A stretch of DNA of 61,144 bases from Immundisolibacterales bacterium (GTDB lineage Bacteria > Pseudomonadota > Gammaproteobacteria > HK1). The translations under genes were made by a program, and so were the position numbers. The stretch lies in NCBI GenBank assembly GCA_026712715.1, contig JAPOPW010000067.1:1-61144 (forward strand), read 5' to 3'. The notes under the pieces were generated by a model. That model was not told the DNA's origin and did not search any database. It worked only from the letters and a program-made list of their open reading frames with translations. This document shows positions 36,588 to 45,885 of this stretch, in pieces; position 1 is the stretch's first letter; each line of letters starts with the position of its first letter.

Positions 36588-37147
36588 CCCACCTCTACGG
36601 TGACGTTGGTCGGGTTGGTGAGGATGTCGAACACCGCCGAGCGCTTCTGCGACTGGGCGACGAGGGCCTCGATGTCGTCCGCATCCGCGTCCGCGTCAAT
36701 GTCGTACTTGACCCGTACCCCGCTGAAGCCGTTCCGGACGTCGGGGTCGGCGCCGAGGATCCCCTGGATGTCCATGTCGGCCTCGACCGTCGCCTTCACC
36801 GAGCGGAGCTGGATGTCCCGGTTCTGGGCGACGGCGGCGACCCCGGCGGTGAGGCAGCTCGCCAGCCCGACGAGGACGATCTCCACCGGCGTGGCGGCGT
36901 TGTCCTCGGCTGCGAACACGAGGGGGTGGTCGGACTCGAAGTCGAAGCTCGACTTGTGGTCGTGCTCGCCGCCGAGGCCGAAGTAGCCTTCCACCGACGA
37001 CCGGCTGTGGGTCCCGTGGAGCCACTCGTTGGTGGCCCGCCAGACGAACTTCCCCGCCTCCGGGGTCTCTCCCAGCGCCTCGCGGGCACCGAGCAGGGCT
37101 TCGACGTTGACGCCGTTCTCGGCGCGCTTTTCGGAGTCGGTACTCAT
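36584..37147 (-). CDS. OsmC-family protein
   Basis: A 187-residue member of the OsmC/Ohr family of peroxide-reducing proteins. The first conserved Cys is in GLASCLTAG. The second, which would be the peroxidatic partner in true OsmC, is missing: QKRSAVFDIL lies where Cys-Pro is normally found. It may belong to the YhfA-like sub-branch with a different or no redox role. A GGAAGGAG site lies seven bases before the ATG at 37147. Stop overlaps the next gene. Confidence 0.85.
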   Translation of the reverse strand: MSTDSEKRAENGVNVEALLGAREALGETPEAGKFVWRATNEWLHGTHSRSSVEGYFGLGGEHDHKSSFDFESDHPLVFAAEDNAATPVEIVLVGLASCLTAGVAAVAQNRDIQLRSVKATVEADMDIQGILGADPDVRNGFSGVRVKYDIDADADADDIEALVAQSQKRSAVFDILTNPTNVTVEVG

Positions 37148-37703
37148 GGGTTTCTCCTTCCAGGTATCGGTTTCGCTGGTCGCGGGACGGAGTCCCGACG
37201 ACGGTGGAACGAAACGCGCGGCGGGCCGGCGGCCCTCCGTGCCTGTCAGGTGCCGGGGTCGGCTACGAGCCGCCGCCGGGGCGGCGCAAGCGGCCGTCCC
37301 GGATACGCGGGCGGATCGGTGCCCCGAAAGGGGCGAAAGATTGGGGGCCCAGGACATGCATCCGGCGGTCTCCTCTCTCACTTCCCACGCGCTCTTTCTT
37401 CGAGCGCCGAGTGCGGAGTACCGCCTTCGGCTGACTCATCGATCAGGCATTGGCACCGCACTTGGCGGTTGCCGCGGCTTCGAAGGGCCTGTCCCTCCAC
37501 CGCTCTGGATGAGCGCGTCCTGACCGGGATAGTGAAACAAATGTCCGCGTGCGCGTCAACGGGTACGGGAACATCGCGCGGAGGCGACAGTCAGTGCGGC
37601 ACCATCGAAGGGGGGGCGGGGCGGTGGATGGCGGAGCGCCGAGCGGCCGGGAGAGCACCGTCCGCCGGCGGCGGGCGGCGGGCGGCGGGGAAACGGTGAG
37701 ACC
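37148..37703. other. intergenic region without a recognisable gene
   Basis: 556 bases between the TRAP permease stop and the OsmC start. Short open frames are Arg/Pro-rich and look like chance. A guanine-rich stretch (about 37605-37625) and GC-rich repeats near 37660-37695 are seen, but no clean hairpin with a T-run. It may carry the promoter of the OsmC gene; no convincing -35/-10 pair was found. Confidence 0.5.
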
Positions 37704-39020
37704 TCAGCGGTCGATGAGTCCCGGGAGGAAGAGGGTGAGCTCCGGGAAGGCGATGAGGAGGGCGACGACCGCGAGGGCGAGCCCGATGAAGGGGGCCACC
37801 GAGCCGATGATCTGCTGCATGGTGGTCGACGGGGGGGCCGCCCCCCGGATCACGAACAGGAGCAGGCCGAAGGGCGGGGTCGCGAGGCTCACCTCGAGCA
37901 CCATCAGCATCAGCACGCCGAACGCGATCGTGTCGTATCCGATCGCTTCCACCACCGGGAGGAAGAGCGGCACGGTGATCATCATCATGCTCACCTGGTC
38001 CATGAAGCAGCCGAGCAGCATCAGCACCGCGAGCATCCCGACGAGCACCGCGAGCGGGGCGAGGTCCGCCCCGATCACCACCTCGGCGAGCCCGGTCGAC
38101 GCCTCGGAAAAGGCGAGGATCTGGGAGAAGGTGACGGACCCGCAGATGATGAAGAGGGTCATGACCGTGAACCGGAGCGTCTGGCGCATCGCGACGAGGA
38201 AGCTCGCCCACGTGAGACGCCGGTAGAGGGCCGCGGCCGCGAGCGATGCCATCGCCCCGAGCGCGGCGGACTCGGTCGGGGTCGCGAATCCGCCGACGAT
38301 GCTCCCCACGACGACCACGAAGATGCTCATGAGGGGGAGCACGTACTTGAAAAAAGGCACGATCCGCTCGCGCCAGGTCATGTCCCCGATGTCGTAGGGA
38401 GGAGCGAGCGCGGGATTCAGCCGGCACCGGATGACGATGTAGACGACGAAGAGGGCGGCGAGGATGAGGGCGGGGATGACCGCGCCGACGAGAAGCCCGG
38501 AAATCGGAATCTGGGCGATGCTGCCGAGGAGCACGGCGAGAGCGGACGGCGGGATGAGCATTGCGAGCCCGCCGACCGCGACGATCGGTCCGATGGAGAT
38601 GGCCGGCTGGTAGCCGCGCCGGTACATCTCCGGGAGGAGGGTGCTCCCGAGCATCGCGGTATTGGCGATCGTGGAGCCCGAGAGGGACGAGAAGATTGTC
38701 CCGCCCGCGACCGCGACGAGGGAGAGGCGCCCGGGGACGCGGGCGATGAGGCGGTCCACCGCGTCGATCGCCTGCCCCGCCACCCCGGTGTGGAACATGA
38801 TCTCGCCCATCAGGATGAAGAGGGGAATCGGAAGGAGGGCGAAGCTCTGCGCCGCATCCATCGCGTTGCGCACGAGCTGCTCGACCCCGTTCGCGCCCCC
38901 CATGAAGACGTAGGCGCCGACGAGGTTCACCGCGAAGAAGGCGAACACCACGGGCAGCCCGAGCATCATCAGGACGACGAGGCCGCCGATGAGGAAGGCG
39001 AGGACCTCGTACCACTCCAC
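37704..39020 (-). CDS. dctM: TRAP transporter large permease (DctM)
   Basis: A 438-residue inner-membrane subunit with about 12 membrane segments, forming the sodium-driven transport path. GTG start: MEWYEVLAFLIGGLVVLMMLG is typical for DctM. Pore-region signatures such as SGSTIANTAMLG and PSALAVLLGSIAQIPISG are seen. Its gene follows the small permease by 66 bases. Specificity is set by the DctP subunit. Confidence 0.94.
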   Translation of the reverse strand: MEWYEVLAFLIGGLVVLMMLGLPVVFAFFAVNLVGAYVFMGGANGVEQLVRNAMDAAQSFALLPIPLFILMGEIMFHTGVAGQAIDAVDRLIARVPGRLSLVAVAGGTIFSSLSGSTIANTAMLGSTLLPEMYRRGYQPAISIGPIVAVGGLAMLIPPSALAVLLGSIAQIPISGLLVGAVIPALILAALFVVYIVIRCRLNPALAPPYDIGDMTWRERIVPFFKYVLPLMSIFVVVVGSIVGGFATPTESAALGAMASLAAAALYRRLTWASFLVAMRQTLRFTVMTLFIICGSVTFSQILAFSEASTGLAEVVIGADLAPLAVLVGMLAVLMLLGCFMDQVSMMMITVPLFLPVVEAIGYDTIAFGVLMLMVLEVSLATPPFGLLLFVIRGAAPPSTTMQQIIGSVAPFIGLALAVVALLIAFPELTLFLPGLIDR

Positions 39021-39086
39021 CCCCGGGCCCTCGGGCGGTCGCGCTAGCGCGCCCGACGGCGCGCTTGACGCGCGGCGCGGGGCGGA

Positions 39087-39620
39087 TCAGAGCGCATCGA
39101 CGGAGCGCCCCGGAGCGATCCCGCCGGTCGATTCACCGCCCGGAGGCGGCCGCACGACCCGGCTCGCGAAGATCGCGGCGAGGAGGAGGAAGACGGGCGG
39201 CGCCGCGGAGAACAGCCACCACTCCGGAAAGACGAAGGTCTCGTAGACCAGGGTGCCGTCGCCGAAGGACCTCCACCAGACCCGGCACGCGAACCAGAAG
39301 AGGACGAGGGACGCGACGGCGCCGATCGCGTTCGCGCTCCGGTCCGCGCGGCGGCGGGCGGGCGGGCCGAGGCGGGCGACGACCAGGTCGACGGTGATGT
39401 GCCCCCCCGAGACCAGCACCCACGGTGCCGCGAGGAAGGTGATGAGGTAGAGGAGGTACTCCGCGACGTCGAGCGACCAGGGCATCGAGAACCAGTCCGT
39501 CTGCCGGCTCCCGATGTCGACGCAGATGAGGATCGCGAGGAAGCAGAGCAGGGCGCCCGCCACCCCGGCGAGCGCCCGGCACAGCCGGTCGAGCGACGCG
39601 GGCGACCGGGCTCGCATCAC
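39087..39620 (-). CDS. dctQ: TRAP transporter small permease (DctQ)
   Basis: A 177-residue membrane subunit with four hydrophobic segments, needed for transport with DctM. PWSLDVAEYLLYLITFLAAPW is characteristic. GTG at 39620 or ATG at 39617 can start. It follows dctP with a 220-base gap. Confidence 0.9.
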   Translation of the reverse strand: MMRARSPASLDRLCRALAGVAGALLCFLAILICVDIGSRQTDWFSMPWSLDVAEYLLYLITFLAAPWVLVSGGHITVDLVVARLGPPARRRADRSANAIGAVASLVLFWFACRVWWRSFGDGTLVYETFVFPEWWLFSAAPPVFLLLAAIFASRVVRPPPGGESTGGIAPGRSVDAL

Positions 39621-39840
39621 CGGTGGCGCAAGGCGGCGGCGTGCGCGCTCATTCCACCCGGGGTCGCGCGTTCTCTCCGGTCCGGGGCCGATCCGGTTCC
39701 GAACGTCGCCATGCCGGCCGCCGGCGCCGCGGCCGCCGGTCTTTCGCGATCGCCGGACGGGTCCGAAACGCCCACCGCGGCCGAACCGTCAGCGCCGACG
39801 CAAGCGTCTGCCGGGTATCGCGGCCATCGGCGCGGCCGAC

Positions 39841-40812
39841 CTACTGCAGCAGGGGGCGGATCTTGCCGATGAACTCCGGGCTCGCCTCCTCGAGCGCCTC
39901 CCAGTGCAGGGCCTCGGCCGTGGCGGCCCACTCCGCCCCGAGGTCGACGTACTCGACGCCGGCGTCCGCGAGCATCTTCGCCTGGTTCTCGCCCTCCGCC
40001 GCGCGCCACTTGGGCCACTCGGTGTCGAGCCACTCGGTCATGCGGTCGAGGCACGCGCGCTGCGAGTCCGCAAGCCCGTTCCACCGGTCCAGGTTCACGA
40101 GGAGGTTGATGTTGGCGCTGAAGAAGCCGGGGCCGTGCCGGTACTTGGTGAACTTGTGCCAGCCGAAGTCGACCACCCCCCACAGCGGCCAGCCGTAGCC
40201 GTCCACCGCGCCGCGCTCGAGGGCGGTGCCGACCTCGGGCGGGGCCATGCGCACCGGATCGGCGCCGAGGTAACGGAAGAAGCCGTCGTAGATCGGCACC
40301 GAGCGAAGCCGCATGCCGTCGAATCGGCCATCCTGGTGCGGCTTGCTGGTATAGAGAAAGAACTTGACCCCGTCGTGGATGTGGGTCAGGTACCAGGCGT
40401 TGAGCTTCTCGTTGTGGAGATCGTTCAGCATCGCCCAGGCGCCGTTCTCCTTCTGCGCGGTCGCACCGTTCTTGGCGAGGATGGTGACGTCCGCCTCCAC
40501 CATCTCTCCCTTGTAGTAGTTGGGCGGCCCGAAGTGCATGTCGATGACACCGGTCTTGAGCGCTCGCCATTGCTCGAGCGAGGGGACCGCGGCCGGTCCG
40601 ACGACGCTTATTTCGACCTCGCCCGCGCATTCCTCGTTGACCTTGTCGGCCCACTCGTAGAAGTGCTTGGCGAAGATCACCCGCTGGGGCAGGAAGCTCG
40701 CCGCCTTGAGCTTGACCGCCTCCGCCTGGGCGGCCGGAACGCCGGATCCGATGACTGCGAACGCCGCCACCAGGACCGGGGCCATCGCCCCCGATATCCG
40801 CTTCAATGTCAT
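39841..40812 (-). CDS. dctP: TRAP transporter substrate-binding protein (DctP family)
   Basis: A 323-residue periplasmic receptor. The first 30 residues are a signal peptide (ISGAMAPVLVAAFAVIGSG then cleavage near AQA). The conserved Arg-containing R-region is present (RLRSVPIYDGFF with the carboxylate-binding Arg in GMRLRS) and VGTALERGAVDGYG is a DctP hallmark. Start ATG has a GGAGG site seven bases upstream. The ligand is probably a carboxylate; the identity is unknown. Confidence 0.92.
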   Translation of the reverse strand: MTLKRISGAMAPVLVAAFAVIGSGVPAAQAEAVKLKAASFLPQRVIFAKHFYEWADKVNEECAGEVEISVVGPAAVPSLEQWRALKTGVIDMHFGPPNYYKGEMVEADVTILAKNGATAQKENGAWAMLNDLHNEKLNAWYLTHIHDGVKFFLYTSKPHQDGRFDGMRLRSVPIYDGFFRYLGADPVRMAPPEVGTALERGAVDGYGWPLWGVVDFGWHKFTKYRHGPGFFSANINLLVNLDRWNGLADSQRACLDRMTEWLDTEWPKWRAAEGENQAKMLADAGVEYVDLGAEWAATAEALHWEALEEASPEFIGKIRPLLQ

Positions 40813-40923
40813 TTCGATTCCTCCACTTCGATTCGGCTGCGGCGATCACGGGCCGCGAGAGTCGATCCGCCCCGCTTCGTGCTCGCGCCGCGCGGCCGGG
40901 GCACCCGCCGGATGCCGCCCGGG

Positions 40924-40929
40924 AATATA
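40924..40929 (-). promoter_or_regulatory. possible -10 box (TATATT) for dctP
   Basis: On the minus strand a TATATT lies at 40929-40924, about 110 bases before dctP, in otherwise GC-rich DNA. The -35 region has no good match. Weak candidate for the TRAP operon promoter. Confidence 0.3.
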
Positions 40930-41028
40930 CACCGTGGCCGACGAGGGACCGTCCGCCCCCGGGCACCCGAAGCTCTCTCCGCTACACTGCCCGCGAACCC
41001 GGACACGCGCGAGAGGGAGGGCCGCCTC

Positions 41029-42120
41029 GTGCACGTCGTCGTCTGCGGGGGCGGGGTCATCGGCGCCGCGACCGCGTACTTCCTGACCGAGCTCGGAATC
41101 GAGGTCACCCTCGTCGAACGGTGCTCGCTCGCGGCCGCCGCCTCCGGGAAGGCGGGCGGTTTCCTCGCGCGCGACTGGTGCGACGCGAACGCGATGGGAC
41201 CGCTTGCCCGCGCGAGCTTCGACCTGCATGCGGAGCTCGCGGAACGGCTCGGGGCGGACTACGGATACCGCCGGGTCGATACCTTGATGGTGGCCGGCGC
41301 CGACGAGGCGTCGGTCGCGGCGTACGCCCGGCTCCCCACCTCCGCCTGGCTCGACGGCAACTGCGCCGTGAACGGGCGCCTCGGCACCCCCGAGACCACC
41401 GCGCAGGTCGAGCCCGGCGCATTCACCCGAGCCCTCGTCGACGCCGCCGGCCGGAACGGCGGGGCGAGGGTGCGGATCGGCGCCGTGGAGGGGCTCGTCG
41501 CGCATGGCGCGAGCGGGGCGGTGGCCGGGGCGCTGGTGGACGGCGAGACGATCGCCGCCGATGCCGTGGTGCTCGCCATGGGTCCGTGGACCGCGCTGGC
41601 CCGCCAGTGGGTCGCGCTTCCGCCGATCGGCGGCCTCAAGGGGTTCAGCATCACCCTTCGTCCGGACTTCGAGGTCCCGGCCGAGATGCTGTTCTGCGAG
41701 TACCGCACCGCGCGGGGCGAGGTCCTCGCGCCCGAAATCTACCCGCGTCCGGACGGCGAGGTGTGGGTGTGCGGGATGTCGGACGACCAGCCGGTGCCGA
41801 TCGATCCCGCGCACGTCCGCGTCGACGACGCGCGCTGCGACGAGCTCCGGCGCATCGCCGGCACCATGGCGACCGGACTTGCCGAGGCGCGGATCACCCG
41901 CCGCCAGGCCTGCTACCGCCCGATCTGCGCCGACGCGATGCCGCTCCTCGGACCCGTGCCCGGCCGCCCGGGTGCGTTCGTCGCGACCGGGCACAACTGC
42001 TGGGGGATCCTGAACGCGCCGGCGAGCGGCAAGGCGATGGCGGAGCTGATCGCGACCGGGGAGGCGCGTTGCGTCGACCTCGCGCCCTTCGACCCCGGGA
42101 GGCTCCTCGAGGCGGCGTAG
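41029..42120 (+). CDS. FAD-dependent oxidoreductase of the DAO fold
   Basis: A 363-residue flavoprotein similar to glycine oxidase and sarcosine oxidase. GGGVIGAATAYFL is the FAD motif near the start, GHNCWGI is typical for the C-terminal FAD-contacting end, and CYRPICADAMPLLGP precedes it. GTG start at 41029; the long upstream frame is shadow of dctP. It is divergent from the TRAP operon with 216 bases between and could act on its substrate. Confidence 0.85.
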   Translation: MHVVVCGGGVIGAATAYFLTELGIEVTLVERCSLAAAASGKAGGFLARDWCDANAMGPLARASFDLHAELAERLGADYGYRRVDTLMVAGADEASVAAYARLPTSAWLDGNCAVNGRLGTPETTAQVEPGAFTRALVDAAGRNGGARVRIGAVEGLVAHGASGAVAGALVDGETIAADAVVLAMGPWTALARQWVALPPIGGLKGFSITLRPDFEVPAEMLFCEYRTARGEVLAPEIYPRPDGEVWVCGMSDDQPVPIDPAHVRVDDARCDELRRIAGTMATGLAEARITRRQACYRPICADAMPLLGPVPGRPGAFVATGHNCWGILNAPASGKAMAELIATGEARCVDLAPFDPGRLLEAA

Positions 42121-42234
42121 CCGCAAGAATCACCGACCTTCTACGCCCTTCGCCCCCGGTGCGCATGACCTCTTGCTCGACCGCGAGAACCGTCTGTCCC
42201 GGACCGGCGATGGCAGGTTCAGTGGTTTGAAAAT

Positions 42235-42252
42235 TGGTACAATCAAGTACCA
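42235..42252 (+). promoter_or_regulatory. operator-like palindrome over the antitoxin start and -10 box
   Basis: An 18-base palindrome has 6-base arms TGGTAC and GTACCA and a 6-base spacer; its last base is the A of the antitoxin start codon. A TACAAT at 42238-42243, a fair -10 box, lies inside it. If used, the transcript starts at about the start codon, so the mRNA would be nearly leaderless. Autoregulation by the AbrB-type antitoxin binding here is the natural reading. Confidence 0.5.
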
Positions 42253-42524
42253 TGAACGCAACCATCGACAAAGCAGGCCGCCTCGTTGTTCCGAAGGCGA
42301 TTCGTGAGGCGGCACAGCTTGAACCGGGTACCGAGGTCAGATTTCGGGTGGTGTCCGGACACGTGGAGATCAAGCCGGTGCCGCTCGCGGTAAAGCTCGA
42401 GCGGCGGGGCAGATTTGTCGTCGCGGTACCGAGCGGAACTCACACGACCCTTAAAGCATCCGTGGTTGACGAGACGATCGCGGGAGTACGTAGTGGCATC
42501 GGGACCGACAACGAGGCCCCCTGA
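42252..42524 (+). CDS. AbrB/MazE-type antitoxin
   Basis: A 90-residue DNA-binding protein with the swapped-hairpin SpoVT-AbrB fold. The start MNATIDKAGRLVVPKAIRE is classic, followed by a Val/Arg-rich linker and a flexible C-terminus (residues 60-90) that would wrap the toxin. It is followed at once by a PIN-domain gene. ATG at 42252 chosen over a TTG at 42234, since the family begins at this Met. Confidence 0.88.
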   Translation: MNATIDKAGRLVVPKAIREAAQLEPGTEVRFRVVSGHVEIKPVPLAVKLERRGRFVVAVPSGTHTTLKASVVDETIAGVRSGIGTDNEAP

Positions 42525-42956
42525 TTGAGCCGGCATCTCTGCGACACGAACTGCCTGGTCGCGGCGCTCTGCACATGGCATCAACACCACGAGCGTACCC
42601 TTTCCGAGTTCAATCACCGCATGGCCGACGGCCAGGAACTGATTCTTGCGGCGCATTCGCTCGCCGAGACTTATGCAGTTCTCACCCGACTCCCGCCACC
42701 GAATCGATTGCGCGGCGAGGACACCCTCGCCCTGCTCGAGGAGAATTGGGCCGGCAATCCCGTCGTCCACTTGACGGGACGTGACACGTGGCGCGCACTG
42801 CGCGACGCACGACAACTCGGAGTGGTCGGCGAGCAGACGTATGATGCGCTCATCGCTGCGTCTGCTCTGAAGGCCCGTGCCGCCGCCCTCGTCACCTGGA
42901 ACGTACGCAACTTCGCCCCGTTCTCCGAGCGAATCACCGTCGTCACACCTCGCTGA
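42525..42956 (+). CDS. PIN-domain ribonuclease toxin (VapC-like)
   Basis: A 143-residue PIN-domain endoribonuclease. Acidic metal-binding residues are D7 in CDTN, E49 in SLAETYA and D107 in TYDALIA, and the C-terminal TWNVRNF is close to the usual threonine-containing motif. The start is TTG directly after the antitoxin stop, no gap, so translation is coupled. Together they form a type II toxin-antitoxin module. Its target RNA is unknown. Confidence 0.88.
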   Translation: MSRHLCDTNCLVAALCTWHQHHERTLSEFNHRMADGQELILAAHSLAETYAVLTRLPPPNRLRGEDTLALLEENWAGNPVVHLTGRDTWRALRDARQLGVVGEQTYDALIAASALKARAAALVTWNVRNFAPFSERITVVTPR

Positions 42957-43098
42957 CAAGGAGCCCTCCCTCGCTCTCCCGGTCGTTTTCCGCTGCCAGC
43001 TCCGAGGGCCATCCATCCGCATGATCGATTCCGACCGGTTCCGGTTTCGTCACGCAGGGCTTACATTTCGTCGGAACGAAACCCGAGAGGAGCGGACG

Positions 43099-43881
43099 AT
43101 GGCGGTCGGCAAGCGGCTCGAGAACAAGGTGGCGATGATCACCGGCGGCGCGTCCGGGATCGGGGCGGAGAGCGCGCAGCTCTTCGCGGAGCACGGGGCG
43201 GCGGTCGCGATCGCCGACATCAACGACAACCTCGGCCCGAAGGTGGTCGGCGAAATCGAGTCGGCGGGGGGCTCCGCCCTCTACGTGCACCTCGACACCG
43301 CCCGGGAGGAGGAGTGGCGCGAGGCGATGGCGGTGGTGAAGGAGCGCTTTGGCCGGCTCGACATCATGCTCAACGCGGCGGGGGTCTCCGGTCGGCTTCC
43401 GGACGGCTCCGCCGCCCCCAGGGTCGGGGACGCGAATCTCGAGAACTGGAACCACGTCATGGCCGTCAACGCGACCGGGGTGTTCCTCGGCACGAAGTAC
43501 GCCATCGAGCCGATGCGCGAGGCGGGCGGCGGCTCGATCATCAACATCTCGTCCATCTACGGCATCGTCGGCTCCGAGCACAACGCGGCCTATCACGCCT
43601 CGAAGGGAGCGGTGCGGACCTTCTCCAAGTCGGCCGCCGCCCAGTACGCGACGGAAAGGATCCGGGTCAACTCGGTGCACCCGGGCTTCGTCGATTCTCC
43701 GATGACGCAAGTGATCCACGACAACCCCGAGCGGGCTGCCCCGCGGCTCGCCCAGACCCCGATGGGCCACTTCGGGCAACCGATCGACATCGCGAACGGG
43801 TGCCTCTTCCTCGCCTCCGACGAGTCGCGCTGGATGACCGGGGCGGAGCTCGTGATCGATGGAGGGATGACCGCCGTCTAG
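43099..43881 (+). CDS. short-chain dehydrogenase/reductase
   Basis: A 260-residue classical SDR. TGGASGIGAESA is the dinucleotide site, NAAG is present, catalytic Ser in NISSIYG and YHASK hold Tyr-X3-Lys. A GAGAGGAG site precedes the ATG at 43099; an upstream frame to 42877 is not coding. It is not tightly coupled to the toxin gene (143 bases). Substrate unknown. Confidence 0.92.
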   Translation: MAVGKRLENKVAMITGGASGIGAESAQLFAEHGAAVAIADINDNLGPKVVGEIESAGGSALYVHLDTAREEEWREAMAVVKERFGRLDIMLNAAGVSGRLPDGSAAPRVGDANLENWNHVMAVNATGVFLGTKYAIEPMREAGGGSIINISSIYGIVGSEHNAAYHASKGAVRTFSKSAAAQYATERIRVNSVHPGFVDSPMTQVIHDNPERAAPRLAQTPMGHFGQPIDIANGCLFLASDESRWMTGAELVIDGGMTAV

Positions 43882-44123
43882 CCCGTGTACACACCAATGG
43901 GCCAGGAGCGGTCGTCATTCCCGGATGGAGATCGCCGAAGTCGACAGCTCCGATTGGCGAAGCGTCATTTGACGCGGTGCGACACGACACTCGGGACCGG
44001 ATGGCGGGTTACTCCTTCGGCCAAACCGACCTACACTTCTTCGCACTCATCGTGAATGCGACGAGTCGGGGTTGACTGGCGTTGGCCCGGACGCGTGGTA
44101 AGAGGGAGACAGGAGAGAGGGTA

Positions 44124-45728
44124 GTGGCGGAGCACCGATACGACTTCATCGTGGTCGGGGCAGGGTCTGCGGGCTGCGTCCTCGCGAACCGGCTCTCGGA
44201 CGGCGGCAAATGGCGGGTGCTGTTGCTCGAGGCGGGCCCCGAGCGCCACTGGCTGAGCCCGATGCCGGTGAGCTTCGCGAAGCTCATCGACAACCCGGCC
44301 GCGAACTGGTGCTACCGCGCCGAGCCCCACGAAGGATCGGGCGGGCGGTCGATCCCGATTCCGCGCGGCCGGGTGCTCGGTGGCTCGAGCGCGATCAACG
44401 GCCTCGTCTTCGTCCGCGGCCAGCGGATCGACTACGACACCTGGGCCCAGTTCGGGAACCGCGGCTGGAGCTACGACGACGTCCTGCCGGTCTTCCGGCG
44501 GATGGAGCACTTCGAGCGCGGGGCGGACGAGTGGCGCGCCCAGGGCGGGCCGCTCCGGGTGAGCGAGGTTCCGGACGAGAGTCCCCTCTACGAGGCGCTG
44601 TTCCGGGCCGGGGTGGAGGCGGGGCTTCCCCACAACCGCGACTACAACGGCGAGAGCCTCGAAGGGATCTGCAAGACCCAGGCCACCATCAGCCGCGGGC
44701 GGCGGATGAGCACCGCCCACTGCTATCTGCGGCCGGTGCGCCGCCGCGCGAATCTCGAGGTGGTGACCGGAGCGCTCGCGCACCGGCTCGTCCTCGACGG
44801 TCGGCGCTGCACCGGGGTCCGCTACCGTCGAAACGGCCGGGACGAAGAGGCGCTCGCGGCGCGCGAGGTGGTCCTTTGCGGCGGCTCGATCAACTCGCCC
44901 CAGCTCCTCGAGCTCTCCGGGATCGGCCGGCCCGAGGTGCTCCGCGAGCACGGAATCGAGGTTGTCCACGAGCTGCCGGGGGTGGGCGAGAACCTCATCG
45001 ACCACATGGCGCCGCGGGTGATCTGGCAGCTCAAGCCCCGCGGCGCGACCTACAACGAGCGGGCGCGCGGACTCGGTCTCGTGTGGCAGGTGGTCCGTTA
45101 CGCGACTACCGGAAGCGGGTTCCTCAGCCTCCCGTCCGCGCCGGTGCTCGCGTTCCTCCGAAGCCGCGAGGGCCTCGAGGCGCCCGACGTGCAGGTGCAC
45201 TTCGCGCCGTACGCGATTCGGGGGCCGACCGACCGGAGGCTCCTCCCCGTGCCGGGCATGAGCTGCACGACTTACATCCTGCGGCCCGACAGCCGCGGAT
45301 CGATCCACATCCGCTCGGGCGATCCGTCCGAGGCGCCCGCCATCGACCTCAACTTCCTTTCCGACCCGCTCGACCGGCGGGTCCTCGTCGACAGCGTGCG
45401 CTGGGTCCGGAAGATCGTGGGAGCGCGCGCGATGGACGACTTCCGCGAAATCGAGATGAAGCCCGGACCCGAAGTCGACTCCGACGACGAGCTCGTCGAG
45501 TGGATCCGGGCGACGGCGGAGACCGCGTTCCATCCGGTCGGGACCTGCAAGATGGGGCAGGACCCGATGGCGGTGGTGGACGAGCGGCTGCGCGTGCGCG
45601 GCATGGGGAGCCTTCGCGTCGCGGACGGCTCCATCATGCCGACCCTCGTCTCCGGCAACACCAACGCCGCGTGCATCATGATCGGCGAGAAGGCGTCGGA
45701 GATGATGCTGGCGGACGCCGCCGCCTGA
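44124..45728 (+). CDS. GMC-family flavin oxidoreductase (choline/alcohol dehydrogenase-like)
   Basis: A 534-residue FAD enzyme that oxidises primary alcohols, BetA-like. FAD-binding GAGSAGCVLANRLS opens the protein; GGSSAINGLVFVRGQ is a GMC signature; the active-site HPVGTCKMG and VSGNTNAACIMIGE close it. GTG at 44124 is preceded by AGGAGAGAGG; a TTG at 44082 would add 14 unlikely residues. Choline is possible but no betB, betI or betT is near, so an alcohol of unknown type is as likely. Confidence 0.9.
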   Translation: MAEHRYDFIVVGAGSAGCVLANRLSDGGKWRVLLLEAGPERHWLSPMPVSFAKLIDNPAANWCYRAEPHEGSGGRSIPIPRGRVLGGSSAINGLVFVRGQRIDYDTWAQFGNRGWSYDDVLPVFRRMEHFERGADEWRAQGGPLRVSEVPDESPLYEALFRAGVEAGLPHNRDYNGESLEGICKTQATISRGRRMSTAHCYLRPVRRRANLEVVTGALAHRLVLDGRRCTGVRYRRNGRDEEALAAREVVLCGGSINSPQLLELSGIGRPEVLREHGIEVVHELPGVGENLIDHMAPRVIWQLKPRGATYNERARGLGLVWQVVRYATTGSGFLSLPSAPVLAFLRSREGLEAPDVQVHFAPYAIRGPTDRRLLPVPGMSCTTYILRPDSRGSIHIRSGDPSEAPAIDLNFLSDPLDRRVLVDSVRWVRKIVGARAMDDFREIEMKPGPEVDSDDELVEWIRATAETAFHPVGTCKMGQDPMAVVDERLRVRGMGSLRVADGSIMPTLVSGNTNAACIMIGEKASEMMLADAAA

Positions 45729-45885
45729 ACCGACGGTCCCGGGATGCCGAGAATCCGCGGCGGCGGCGGCGGCGCCGGTGGCGACGCGGCGCGGCGGAAA
45801 GACCGCCTTGCGCCGGCCTCGCCGTCTCTTCCTGCGCTTCGGCACGGCGACCTTCGCGGGATGCCCTCGGCGAGCGTCACCGTCG

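Noticed and set aside
38561..39450. Several plus-strand frames over dctM and dctQ
   Set aside because: Shadows of membrane-protein genes; composition is Arg/Ser/Pro-rich.
44072..44101. Promoter for the GMC gene (TTGACT followed by TGGTAA)
   Set aside because: The -35 is good but the -10 matches poorly at any spacing of 16-18 bases.
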